A DNA stretch of 64,000 bases. Origin: Acidisoma cellulosilyticum (GTDB taxonomy: Bacteria; Pseudomonadota; Alphaproteobacteria; Acetobacterales; Acetobacteraceae). Location of the stretch: positions 248,001 through 312,000 of the forward strand of contig NZ_JAESVA010000005.1 in assembly GCF_020621385.1 (NCBI RefSeq). Reading direction: 5' to 3'. A program made the position numbers and the translations under genes. Under the pieces are notes generated by a model that saw only the letters and a list, made by a program, of their open reading frames with translations, made no database searches and had not been told where the DNA came from. Shown in pieces: positions 20,300 to 27,773 of the stretch. Position 1 is the stretch's first letter. Each line of letters starts with the position of its first letter.

Positions 20300-20376
20300 T
20301 GGCGGACCCGGCGCGATTCGAACGCGCGACCTTTGCCTTCGGAGGGCAACGCTCTATCCAGCTGAGCTACGGGTCC
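20300..20376 (-). tRNA. tRNA-Arg (anticodon CCG)
   Basis: A complete 77-base tRNA on the minus strand with encoded CCA. The acceptor stem pairs GGACCCG with CGGGTCC, the D loop contains AGCTGGATA, the anticodon arm is TTGCC-CTCCGAA-GGCAA with anticodon CCG (reads CGG), and the T arm has GTTCGAATC. Its 3' end faces the low-GC stretch and transposase relic, the usual side for integration. Confidence 0.95.
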
Positions 20377-20431
20377 ATGCCCTAAGGCGTGTGCCAATCC
20401 CTTAGCCGGATCGGGCGGTCATGAAAAGGGG

Positions 20432-21436
20432 TCAGGACGTCGGCTGACCCGCAATCCAGTCCCGCGCCCGTTTGTCCGCGCCGGACGGCAGCGGCGCCTG
20501 GGGATCCTGCAGCCAATGGGCGATATCCGCCGTCACCGCCGGTCCTTCATGGTCGCGCTGCAGCAGGTGATAGCCCTTCGGGTAGAAGGCGAGTGTCACC
20601 GACAAGTCCCCACTCCGCGCCGCCGCGCGCCAGGCGGCCGTCATCGCCGGTTTCGGCACCAGCTCATCATGCCCGCCATACAGGAACAAAGCGGGCGCGT
20701 TGATATGCCCAGCCCCCGCCAGGGCCTGGTCCATCAGGTCGACCAGGCCCTTGACGGTCGAGACACGGGTATCCGTCACCGTCAGCGGGTCGCGGGACAG
20801 CCGCTCCCAGGCCGCGTCATTATCCGTCGGCACCACGCCGGTACCGCCGCCGGTCAGGCGCATATTCGGCACGGTATGCTCGGCCAGCCAAAGCGTGGAC
20901 CGATATAAAAGGTTCATCTGCTGGCGGCCCCAGACAGCGGGGGAGCTGAAGACATAGCCATCCACGGCCGGTGCTTCAGGGCTGGCAGCCAGCGCCAGCA
21001 GCACGGCGCCGCCCATGCTTTCGCCCATCAGATAAAGTTTCGCGTCCGGGTAATCCTGCCGCACGGACAGCGTCATGGCGCGCGCGTCGCTCAACATCTG
21101 TGGCGTGCCGGGCCAATAGCCGCGGCCGGGCGTGGCCCCGAACCCACGCTCATCCGGGGCGATGACGGCGATGCCCTGGGCCGCCAGCAAGGGTCCCGGC
21201 GCCTCCCAGGCGTCGCGACTGTCATCGATGCCGTGTAGCGCCAGCACAACGATCGCGGGCGCGCCGGCCGGCAGCCACTCCCGATACGGCAGGCGCGCGC
21301 CGTCCGCCATGGTGAAGGCCCCGTCCGTCACCACCGGCGGCTGTGGCGGCGCCTCGGCCACCACATGCGGCGGCGCGCAGCCACCAAGAGCCAGCGCGAG
21401 GCTGAGGACGAGGGCAGGGGGGATGGTTCGACGCAC
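20432..21436 (-). CDS. Alpha/beta-hydrolase lipoprotein, monoacylglycerol lipase-like
   Basis: A 334-residue protein with a lipoprotein signal (LALALGGC, Cys near 20), so it is probably anchored in the envelope. The hydrolase core has LALHGIDDSRDAWE near 70 (oxyanion loop), the nucleophile elbow GESMGG near 140, an Asp in YGGHDELVPK near 258 and His in GYHLLQRD near 292, a complete Ser-Asp-His triad. The layout matches serine aminopeptidase S33/monoacylglycerol lipase proteins that cleave esters of lipids. It starts 46 bp away from the divergent zinc-finger gene, which suggests a shared promoter region. The substrate is unknown. Confidence 0.88.
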   Translation of the reverse strand: MRRTIPPALVLSLALALGGCAPPHVVAEAPPQPPVVTDGAFTMADGARLPYREWLPAGAPAIVVLALHGIDDSRDAWEAPGPLLAAQGIAVIAPDERGFGATPGRGYWPGTPQMLSDARAMTLSVRQDYPDAKLYLMGESMGGAVLLALAASPEAPAVDGYVFSSPAVWGRQQMNLLYRSTLWLAEHTVPNMRLTGGGTGVVPTDNDAAWERLSRDPLTVTDTRVSTVKGLVDLMDQALAGAGHINAPALFLYGGHDELVPKPAMTAAWRAAARSGDLSVTLAFYPKGYHLLQRDHEGPAVTADIAHWLQDPQAPLPSGADKRARDWIAGQPTS

Positions 21437-21482
21437 CCGGCATGGCTATCATCGGCCCGTCCTGCACCAAAGGGGAAAAGAG

Positions 21483-21686
21483 ATGAGCCAGACGATGTTG
21501 AAGCCGATCGAGGTCGAGCAGGTGAATGCCCATGTGGTGAGCTGTGAGGGCTCGGGCGGTCAGCTCGGCCATCCGAAGGTCTTTTTGCGCCTGCCGCAGT
21601 ATCTCGGTGGCCCGGCCGAGGCGGTCTGCCCCTATTGCTCGCGCCTCTTCATCCTCAGCGGCGACGCTGTCCCTGAAGGACATTGA
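21483..21686 (+). CDS. Zinc-finger domain protein, CHCC type (NDUFS6-like)
   Basis: A 67-residue protein of the zf-CHCC family. Conserved residues are Cys in HVVSCEG near 21, His in LGHPKVFLRLP near 30, and the CPYCSRLF pair near 49-52, which bind one zinc. The family includes mitochondrial complex I subunit NDUFS6, and alphaproteobacterial members are thought to be loosely linked to complex I. A purine-rich site (AAAGGGGAAAAGAG) precedes the ATG. It is followed after 24 bases by polA, probably in one transcript. The assignment rests on the four ligands and size. Confidence 0.85.
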   Translation: MSQTMLKPIEVEQVNAHVVSCEGSGGQLGHPKVFLRLPQYLGGPAEAVCPYCSRLFILSGDAVPEGH

Positions 21687-21710
21687 GCCGCGTCCCAGGA
21701 TAGTCAGACC

Positions 21711-24509
21711 ATGAGCGATACCGCTGCCACGCCGCTGCACCTGATCCTGATCGACGGATCGGGTTTCATTTTCCGCGCCTACCACGCCATTCCGCCGATG
21801 AACCGGCCGGACGGCACGCAGGTCAATGCCGTCTACGGCTTCACCAATATGCTGGCGCGGCTGCTGAAGGATCATGTCGGCACGCATTTCGCGGTCATCT
21901 TCGATGCCGGGCGGCTGACTTTCCGCAACCGGCTCTACCCGGACTACAAGGCGCATCGGCCGCCGGCGCCGGACGACCTCATCCCGCAATTCGCCCTCGT
22001 GCGGCAGGCGACGGCCGCCTTCGGCGTGCCGGGGATCGAGCTTGATGATTGGGAGGCCGATGACCTCATCGCCTCCTACGCCGCCGAAACGCGGCGGTTG
22101 GGCGGGCGCTGCACCATCGTCTCCTCCGACAAGGATCTGATGCAGCTCATCGGCGACGGCGTTGATATGCTGGACCCGATGAAGCAGAAGCCCATCGGGG
22201 CGGCCGAGGTGATGGAGAAGTTTGGCGTGACGCCGGACAAGGTCATCGACGTGCAGGCGCTGATCGGCGATTCCGTCGATAACGTGCCGGGCGTGCCGGG
22301 CATCGGCCCCAAGACGGCGGCTTTGCTGATGGCCGAATACGGCTCGCTGGATGCCATTCTGGCGGCCGCACAGGACGGCATGAAAGCCTCCAAGCGGCGG
22401 GACGCGCTGGTGGAACATGCCGAGGCCGCGCGGATGTCCCGCACACTGGTGGAACTCTGCGCCACCGTCCCGCTGCCGCGGCCGGTCGAAGACCTTGCCG
22501 CCCGTGATTGGCAGCCCGAGATGCTGCAACCCTTCCTGATGGAACAAGGGTTCCGCTCCATCGCGACCCGGCTCGGCATGGACGGCAGCAAACCCGCCGC
22601 GCGTCCGAAACCGGCTGACAACGCGGATCGCAGCGCGCCCTTCGGCGCACCCGCGCCGCAGCCCGAATCCCGTGCGGCGACCAATCCGGAAAAAGCCGGT
22701 TTCGGTCCCTATCAGGCGATCAGCACGCGCGAGGCTCTGACGGCATTCCTGGCGGAAGCGACCAAAGGGGGCATCATCGCTGTGGGCGTCGAGACGGACG
22801 GTGTCGATGCCATTCACGCGGCCCTGGTGGGTATCGCGCTCGCCATCGCGCCCGGTCGCGCGGTCTATCTGCCCTTCGGGCAGGATCTGCTCGCCGGACC
22901 TGGGCTCGCGGCGGATGAGACCATCGCGGCTCTGCGGCCGCTGCTGGCCGATCCCGGCGTGTTGAAGATCTTCCACAACGCGAAATTCGATCTGGCGGTG
23001 CTGGAGCGCGCCGGTATTCCCGCCGGCACCGCGCCGCTGGACGACACGATGCTGATTTCCTATGCCCAGGACGCCGGCCGGCACGGCCATTCGGTGGCCG
23101 AACTGTCGGAACTCCATCTCGGCCATACGCCGATCGGGTTCGAGGGCGCGACCGGCACCGGCCGCGCGCGTCTTAACTTCGGCGCCGTTCCTTTGGAACA
23201 GGCCACGGCCTATGCGGCGGAGGACGCCGATCTGACGCTGCGGCTGTGGCATGCGCTGAGGCCGGGCCTGCGCGAGACCAAATCGCTGTCGCTGTACGAG
23301 TTGATGGAGCGGCGACTGGTGCCGATCCTGCTGGCCATGGAGCAAGCCGGCGTCTCGGTCGATGCGAACGAGCTGCGGCGACTCTCGGCCGATTTTTCCG
23401 AGCGCATGGCCGCACAGGAAGTGGAAATCCATAAGCTCGCCGGCAGGACGTTCAATCTCGGCAGCCCGAAGCAGCTGGGCGAGATTCTGTTCGATGAGAT
23501 GAAGCTGCCCGGCGGCAAGCGCAGCAAGACCGGGGCCTGGGGCACGGATGCCTCCGTATTGCAGGACCTGGCCGAGCAGGGGCATGAACTGCCCGAGCGC
23601 CTGCTGCAGTGGCGCCAACTGGCGAAACTCAAATCCACCTATACCGATGCCCTGGTCGAGGAGATCGACCCGCAGACGAAGCGCGTGCATACGCGCTTCG
23701 CCATGGCGGCGACGACCACGGGGCGGCTGTCATCGACCGATCCCAATCTGCAGAATATCCCGATCCGAACGGAGGAAGGCGGGCGCATCCGCCGCGCTTT
23801 CGTATCCGAGCCCGGGCATCTTCTGGTCAGCGCCGATTATTCGCAGATCGAATTGCGCCTGCTCGCCCATGTCGCTGATCTGCCGGTACTGCGGGAGAGT
23901 TTCCGCAACGGGGAGGATATCCACGCCCGCACCGCGTCCGAGGTTTTCGGCGTGCCGATGGCGGGGATGGACCCGCTGACGCGCCGCCGCGCCAAGGCCA
24001 TCAATTTCGGCATCATCTACGGCATCAGCGCCTTCGGTCTGGCGCGCCAGTTGCAGATCGAGCCGGGTCAGGCCAAGCGCTATATCGAGGCCTATTTCGA
24101 GCGCTATCCCGGCATCCGCGATTATATGGAGCGGACCAAGGTGGAGGCGCGCGACAACGGCTTCGTGCTGACGCCCTTCGGCCGACGCTGCTGGATCCCC
24201 GGCATCGCGGATAAGAACGGCGCCCGCCGGGCCTATGCCGAGCGTCAGGCGATCAACGCGCCGCTGCAGGGCGGCGGTGCCGATATCATCAAGCGCGCCA
24301 TGGTGAAGCTGCCCGCGGCGTTGCAGGAGGCCGGGCTTGCGGCGCGCATGCTGCTGCAAGTGCATGACGAGTTGATGTTCGAAGTGCCGGAAGCCGAGTC
24401 CCAGGCGACAGCCGTCATTATCCGGGATGTCATGCAAAACGCCGCGGAATTGAGCGTGCCCTTGGTGGTCGAAACCGGGATCGGCCGCAGCTGGGCGGAG
24501 GCGCACTGA
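21711..24509 (+). CDS. polA: DNA polymerase I
   Basis: A 932-residue replication and repair polymerase that fills gaps and removes RNA primers. The 5' nuclease domain (about 1-290) has LIDGSGFIFRAYHA, DDWEADDLIASYA, VSSDKDLMQL and GDSVDNVPGVPGIGPKTA. The polymerase domain (about 540-932) has motif A DYSQIELRLLAH, motif B RRRAKAINFGIIYG and motif C QVHDELMFEV, all intact. In the 3'-5' exonuclease domain (about 330-520) the second and third motifs remain (HNAKFDLAVLE; YAAEDADLTL), but the first reads VGVETD: Gly359 replaces the metal-binding Asp equivalent to E. coli Asp355, while the Glu is kept. Proofreading may be weakened. Confidence 0.97.
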   Translation: MSDTAATPLHLILIDGSGFIFRAYHAIPPMNRPDGTQVNAVYGFTNMLARLLKDHVGTHFAVIFDAGRLTFRNRLYPDYKAHRPPAPDDLIPQFALVRQATAAFGVPGIELDDWEADDLIASYAAETRRLGGRCTIVSSDKDLMQLIGDGVDMLDPMKQKPIGAAEVMEKFGVTPDKVIDVQALIGDSVDNVPGVPGIGPKTAALLMAEYGSLDAILAAAQDGMKASKRRDALVEHAEAARMSRTLVELCATVPLPRPVEDLAARDWQPEMLQPFLMEQGFRSIATRLGMDGSKPAARPKPADNADRSAPFGAPAPQPESRAATNPEKAGFGPYQAISTREALTAFLAEATKGGIIAVGVETDGVDAIHAALVGIALAIAPGRAVYLPFGQDLLAGPGLAADETIAALRPLLADPGVLKIFHNAKFDLAVLERAGIPAGTAPLDDTMLISYAQDAGRHGHSVAELSELHLGHTPIGFEGATGTGRARLNFGAVPLEQATAYAAEDADLTLRLWHALRPGLRETKSLSLYELMERRLVPILLAMEQAGVSVDANELRRLSADFSERMAAQEVEIHKLAGRTFNLGSPKQLGEILFDEMKLPGGKRSKTGAWGTDASVLQDLAEQGHELPERLLQWRQLAKLKSTYTDALVEEIDPQTKRVHTRFAMAATTTGRLSSTDPNLQNIPIRTEEGGRIRRAFVSEPGHLLVSADYSQIELRLLAHVADLPVLRESFRNGEDIHARTASEVFGVPMAGMDPLTRRRAKAINFGIIYGISAFGLARQLQIEPGQAKRYIEAYFERYPGIRDYMERTKVEARDNGFVLTPFGRRCWIPGIADKNGARRAYAERQAINAPLQGGGADIIKRAMVKLPAALQEAGLAARMLLQVHDELMFEVPEAESQATAVIIRDVMQNAAELSVPLVVETGIGRSWAEAH

Positions 24510-24515
24510 GGCGCG

Positions 24516-24544
24516 GGCTGGTCAGGGCAAAACCCTGGCCAGCC
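24516..24544 (+). terminator. Hairpin after polA
   Basis: A 12-bp stem GGCTGGTCAGGG/CCCTGGCCAGCC with one G-T pair and a CAAAA loop starts 7 bp after the polA stop. No T-run follows, so it may stabilise the 3' end or terminate weakly. A second perfect stem AGACCC-AAAT-GGGTCT lies at 24610-24625, with a T-run near 24641. Confidence 0.45.
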
Positions 24545-24724
24545 GCCGCGATCGGGCATGAAACATGCTGGATGCGGAATAACACCAAATTGTACGATTA
24601 ATGTCACCTAGACCCAAATGGGTCTTGCTTATGAGATTTTTTCCAGTTTTTGACAGCTTTGTGATTGTGCGCTGCGCCATTCAACCGCTAAATAAAAAGT
24701 AATGGATGGTATGCGGGTAGCCAG

Positions 24725-25282
24725 ATGGCGACGGCTAAAATTTCAAACTGCGTATGGTGTGAGACCTCTGTTCGGGCCGACGCGAAGTTTTGCCTGGAAT
24801 GCGGGCTGGAAAGCCCGGTCCTGAAGGTTGAAGCCGCGGCGCAGGGTATGCGCCGCAAGCGCAAAATTGGCGGACGTGGTCTTGCTCTCGCCGTGGTCGC
24901 CGTGCCCCTCATGCTCTCCGCCGCCTATGCCGCCCGCGTCAGCAATGTTGGTGATGCTATCACGGCGCCAGCAGCCAAACTGGCGGCTGCCGCGCCCGCC
25001 ACCCTCGCTGACCCGCTGCAGCGCTCCGTTTGGACGGATGGCGTGAAATCGGTGCAGACCGCTCTCAACAGCCCGAACTTCGAGCAATTTGCTAATAGTT
25101 TCGTGAGCGTCAGCGACGGTCGGGTCGTCTCCTTCTGCGGCGCTGTGCCGAGCAGCAACCTGGGCCAGCAGCGTTTCGTCTCTGTCTTTGGGCAGCGCTA
25201 CTCGACCGTGCTTGAAGGCAATGACAGTTCCTTCGACGTGCTTTGGAACCGGGTCTGCGCCAATCCCGTCAAACAGGCTTAA
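24725..25282 (+). CDS. Membrane-anchored zinc-ribbon protein of unknown function
   Basis: A 185-residue protein. The N-terminus carries a zinc ribbon: ISNCVWCETS and FCLECGLE give two CxxC pairs near residues 9-30. A basic stretch (MRRKRKIGGRG) precedes one membrane helix (LALAVVAVPLMLSAAYAA, about 50-70). The remainder, about 110 residues, is probably outside the membrane and contains two Cys (SFCGAVPSS, NRVCANPVK). This is the common layout of small zinc-ribbon membrane proteins of unknown role. It has its own upstream AT-rich region and no operon partners. Confidence 0.7.
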   Translation: MATAKISNCVWCETSVRADAKFCLECGLESPVLKVEAAAQGMRRKRKIGGRGLALAVVAVPLMLSAAYAARVSNVGDAITAPAAKLAAAAPATLADPLQRSVWTDGVKSVQTALNSPNFEQFANSFVSVSDGRVVSFCGAVPSSNLGQQRFVSVFGQRYSTVLEGNDSSFDVLWNRVCANPVKQA

Positions 25283-25433
25283 TCTCCGACGACGCCAGGC
25301 CAATCGTAATTAGCGTCGCAATATTTGCGCAGAAAATATTGCGCAGAGCTCATTTTTATTACATTAAATCGAAAATATTAAAAGATTTGGTGGGGTAATT
25401 ATTATCGATTTCCCCACAGTGATTGTATTTTTA

Positions 25434-25598
25434 GAGCCTGCCAGGTTTTAACAGACAATGCGTCATCCGCGCATTTGTTGCGCGGACCTACCCGCCGCGG
25501 CGCCCAGACGGCCGCTTGCCTGTACAGGCGGTTAGATGCCCGGCATGAATCTCGGCCGGACAGGCCGCGCACGACAGATTTTTGGGCGTTTTCAGCTA
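25434..25598. mobile_element. Small inverted-repeat element, type 1, right end lost
   Basis: The left end GAGCCTGCCAGGTTTT and the next 35 bases closely match the left part of the element at 43031-43224, and ACGACAGATTT near the right also matches. The expected right terminal repeat is absent; the next element begins exactly there. No coding capacity. It looks like a non-autonomous (MITE-like) copy interrupted by its neighbour. Confidence 0.6.
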
Positions 25599-25755
25599 GA
25601 GTCCGTCAGGTTTAGGTGGAAACGACCCCTTGCCCCGTCATGGCCGGGCTTGACCCGGTCATCCAGTCCTTGGGCGCCCCAACGAATGGATGCCCGGCTC
25701 TGGGGCCGGGCATGACAATATTAGGGACAAGCTTCAGTTAAAATCAGACAAACTC
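25599..25755. mobile_element. Small inverted-repeat element, type 2, with palindromic core
   Basis: The left end GAGTCCGTCAGGTTT and the right end AAATCAGACAAACTC form a terminal inverted repeat of 15 bases with 11 matches. The core contains GTCATGGCCGGGCTTGACC and, inverted, GGCTCTGGGGCCGGGCATGAC, which fold into a long imperfect stem. This core is like palindromic repeats widespread in alphaproteobacterial intergenic DNA. Its ends are the same as those of the type-1 element although the cores differ. Confidence 0.6.
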
Positions 25756-26047
25756 TAAATCTTACGAACTCAGGCGGCGTCGCGCATCGGCAAAACGCGT
25801 CGCGTCCTCCGGTTGGGCCGTCCCTGCAGGCGGTGAATGGCTGAGCGTACCGGAAGCGGAGCTGTCATTGCAATTGTTGATTTATCAATGTTAATGGGTG
25901 CAGAGACAGCAAGACAAGAGATACGTTGTCAACGCATCATAATTAACAGGCGTTGTGTTAACGACGATACGCGAAAAAATAAGCTTACGCCATTCGTAGG
26001 ATACGGGCTTGCTGAGACCGCGCCTGCCGGGAACGCGACTTGCCTTA

Positions 26048-26330
26048 TCAAAGCCCGTCGGCCTCCTCCCCCCAGCGGGCAAAGGCGTTCAGGTCCAGAT
26101 CGAAGAGATTTAAAGGCTCACCCGATCGTATGGGTCTCCATATCGTCCAAGGTTTGGGGGCGCGCATAAAACGCGGGGACAGAGGGCGCGATAATGCCGC
26201 CCATCTCCGTCTCGCCCTGCATTATCTCAGGCGTCCGGTCGAGAGTGATGGACCCGAGAGGGCGCTGACGAGAGAGACGCCCTGGCGGCAGAGATTGGCG
26301 AAAGAACCCTGGTTTCACGGCACAGACACG
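26048..26330 (-). pseudogene. Decayed ubiX-like flavin prenyltransferase relic
   Basis: The minus strand encodes GGIIAPSVPAFYARPQTLDD, the highly conserved C-terminal segment of UbiX/Pad1 flavin prenyltransferases, followed by ETHTIG and a stop. Past a frameshift the expected family ending continues as LNLFDLDLNAFARWGEEADG, ending at 26048. Upstream, the segment that should read as a RETPL-type motif is broken over several frames. The N-terminal flavin-binding half is absent. UbiX makes the prenylated flavin used by UbiD decarboxylases; this copy cannot. No ubiD gene is in the window. Confidence 0.65.
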
Positions 26331-26470
26331 CTATTTGCGCCGCATGGCCGCAGGTTCAGGGCGCCAAGGTGAACAAGCCCTGCGTGTCAATGAGGTATGG
26401 CCGGCGCGCAAAAGGGCAGCGACCGGACCGTCGCCTTAAGCCAAGGATGTCATTCAAGCCCTGGGAAGCC

Positions 26471-26561
<91 letters not shown>

Positions 26562-26640
26562 GCAGGGAAGCGGCTTATAGGAAGGTTTTCGGGCCTCCGC
26601 AAGCGGGCAGGGGGAAAATCTCCCCTGCCTTGACCGCCTG

Positions 26641-27558
26641 TCAGGCCATCACGTCGTAAGGCGCATAGGCCGGTTCAGCGGCCGGCTGGGTCAAGCTGTG
26701 ATCGCTCATGGGATCGACCGCCGGCAATGCCCGGTCCTTCGCGAAGCTGATCGGCCCGAAGGGGCGCCAGCCGACGCGGGATTCGACACGGGCGGTCGCT
26801 TCCCGCACCGCATCCGCATAGATGTCGAAGGATTCGCGCACCCGCATTTCGGGCATGATGATGCTGATCGTCATCTCGGCAAGGCCCGAGGCATTGGTGA
26901 TCGGCGCCGCGATACAGGCAATGCCCTCATCCGTGCCGCTGAGCTGGCTGGCATAGCCAAGACGCCGGGCTTCGTCGCAGAGGGCCACGAATTGCGCGGG
27001 ATCCAGCGGCGCCCGACCGGTCGCGGAGGGGACGGCGTTCTGGCGGAAAATCTCCAGCTGTTCGTGCTGCGGCAGGTGAGAGAGGAAGAACCGGCCCGAG
27101 ACACTCCAGTTGATCGGCACGCGGGCGCCGATGCGGGACGAGACGCGCAGGTTGCGGGATGCCTCGGCCATGTCTTGGATCACGACGAAACCCTCGTGCC
27201 GGACGCAGATCTGCACGGTCTCGCCCAACTCATCGGCCAGGCGGCGCATTTCGGTCCGCGCCTCGCGGAGCAGATCGACATTGCGGCCATAGGCGAGGCC
27301 GTAGTGATACATGCGGCTGCCGAACCAGACGGCGCCGGCCGGGTCCCGTTCCAGCAGCCCCGCCGTCACCAGCGCATCGACCACGCCATAGATTGTGGAA
27401 ACCGGGGCACGGATCGCCTTGGCGAGATCGTAGGCGGATGTCGCCTTGCCCTCCACCACCAGCCGATCCAACACCTGGGTCGCTCGCAACAGCCCGCTCA
27501 TGCGGGATCGCGGCGAGGCTGCGGTCTCGTCCGCGAATGGATTGACGGCGCCGTCCAT
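26641..27558 (-). CDS. IclR-family transcriptional regulator
   Basis: A 305-residue DNA-binding regulator. The N-terminal winged helix (about 20-85) reads LLRATQVLDRLVVEGKATSA and then APVSTIYGVVDALVTAGLLE. The C-terminal effector domain (about 100-270) includes GETVQICVRHEGFVVIQD, SVSGRFFLSHLP and the ligand-pocket segment GIACIAAPITNASG. IclR proteins usually repress or activate genes for aromatic or small-acid metabolism. It has an extra C-terminal tail of about 40 residues. It reads in the same direction as the RND operon upstream but is separated from it by a terminator, so it has its own promoter; a TATAAT lies at about 27644-27649. The target genes are not evident. Confidence 0.92.
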   Translation of the reverse strand: MDGAVNPFADETAASPRSRMSGLLRATQVLDRLVVEGKATSAYDLAKAIRAPVSTIYGVVDALVTAGLLERDPAGAVWFGSRMYHYGLAYGRNVDLLREARTEMRRLADELGETVQICVRHEGFVVIQDMAEASRNLRVSSRIGARVPINWSVSGRFFLSHLPQHEQLEIFRQNAVPSATGRAPLDPAQFVALCDEARRLGYASQLSGTDEGIACIAAPITNASGLAEMTISIIMPEMRVRESFDIYADAVREATARVESRVGWRPFGPISFAKDRALPAVDPMSDHSLTQPAAEPAYAPYDVMA

Positions 27559-27716
27559 GGCTTACTCCTCTCCGCCGCGCTGTCCCGAAGGTGACGGGAT
27601 GCCGACGCTTAGTCGCGCTCGGCAAAGTCGCCGGGCTGCCCAGATTATATATGGCAATAAATAGGCAGAGAGTGGCGTGAGGGCAAGAAACCAGATTTCC
27701 CGTCTGGCGTGCATTT

Positions 27717-27741
27717 CAAAAACCCTAGTTATTCTCTAGGG
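27717..27741 (-). terminator. Terminator of the RND efflux operon
   Basis: On the minus strand CCCTAG-AGAATAA-CTAGGG is followed by TTTTT, 33-57 bp past the end of the last RND gene. The stem is 6 bp, perfect, and the mirrored AATTTT on the other side makes it potentially bidirectional. Confidence 0.65.
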
Positions 27742-27773
27742 AATTTTGCTGCAATGCAACATGCGGTCAGACG

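Larger units (their letters stand above)
25283..26047. other. Intergenic region with two small elements
   Basis: No supported gene is seen here. After an AT-rich stretch (25310-25430) come two adjacent small repeat elements (25434-25598 and 25599-25755). A 110-codon plus-strand frame starting at 25837 has no motif or ribosome site and runs over the ubiX relic, so it was not called. Confidence 0.5.

Noticed and set aside
21222..23690. 822-codon open frame on the minus strand opposite polA
   Set aside because: Antisense of polA codons; no motif, no ribosome site, composition typical of antisense frames.
25837..26169. 110-codon plus-strand frame
   Set aside because: Runs across the ubiX relic on the other strand and has mixed codon use.
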